From an uncultured Actinomycetes bacterium (lineage in GTDB: Bacteria; Actinomycetota; Actinomycetes; S36-B12): 5,238 nt of DNA. Position 1 is the first letter of the stretch. Each line of letters begins with the position of its first letter. The translations under genes were made by a program, and so were the position numbers. The stretch covers positions 1-5,238 of the forward strand of contig CALFIA010000355.1 in NCBI GenBank assembly GCA_937876275.1, in the 5' to 3' direction. The notes beneath the pieces are model-generated. The model searched no databases. It saw only the letters and a list, made by a program, of their open reading frames with translations, and was not told where the DNA came from. Below are positions 5,215 through 5,238 of this stretch, in pieces.

Positions 5215-5238
5215 ATGAGCGGCGTACGCGTGCACGCG
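5215..5238 (+). CDS. start of next operon gene, possibly the ECF S component (3' end missing)
   Basis: An ATG one base after the ATPase stop (TGA-C-ATG) opens a frame that runs to the window edge, reading MSGVRVHA. Eight codons allow no family assignment. By gene order, the one part of an ECF importer not yet seen is the substrate-binding S component, and a basic or short polar N-terminus before membrane helices would fit. No strong ribosome binding site is visible, so translation is probably coupled to the ATPase gene. The function is inferred from context only. Confidence 0.5.

Overview
The window reads as a high-GC Gram-positive actinobacterium (Actinomycetota). Codon third positions are strongly G/C. 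The leftmost gene resembles the end of an actinobacterial DUF3043 membrane protein, and the main gene cluster matches the order I recall around Streptomyces SCO2322. The genus cannot be told from this sequence. The first 27 bases are not genomic: they match the 3' end of the Illumina TruSeq universal adapter, so the true sequence starts at about base 28 and the window begins at an untrimmed contig end.

Layout. Bases 28-228 hold the C-terminal part of a DUF3043-type protein (+). Bases 229-432 hold a small conserved hypothetical protein on the minus strand that abuts it tail to tail. Bases 433-734 contain no protein gene. They carry a cobalamin (vitamin B12) riboswitch on the plus strand with recognisable core motifs and a B12 box, a terminator-like hairpin with a U-rich tail, and a helix that would mask the ribosome binding site of the next gene.

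From 735 to the end runs one tightly packed plus-strand operon. (1) A secreted protein with prenyltransferase/squalene-cyclase-type alpha/alpha repeats, 353 aa. (2) An SCO2322-like protein with a signal peptide, an extracellular domain and one C-terminal membrane anchor, 220 aa. (3) A CbiQ/EcfT-type transmembrane (T) component, 379 aa from the preferred start. (4) A fused double ATPase of the CbiO/EcfA type, 540 aa. (5) The first eight codons of another gene, which by context is probably the substrate-binding S component. Junctions are TAATG (1-nt overlap), GTGA (4-nt overlap), ATGA (4-nt overlap) and a 1-nt gap, so translation is probably coupled throughout.

Working model (inference): the operon is a B12-controlled energy-coupling-factor (ECF) importer for cobalamin or another corrinoid, with two extracytoplasmic accessory proteins. 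ECF importers normally need no extracellular binding protein. The first gene has the same general fold class (alpha6/alpha6 barrel) as the alpha domain of animal intrinsic factor and transcobalamin, and it lies directly under a B12 riboswitch. A split, secreted-plus-anchored corrinoid capture module feeding an ECF transporter is the most interesting idea here. The sequence supports the genetic linkage but does not prove binding.
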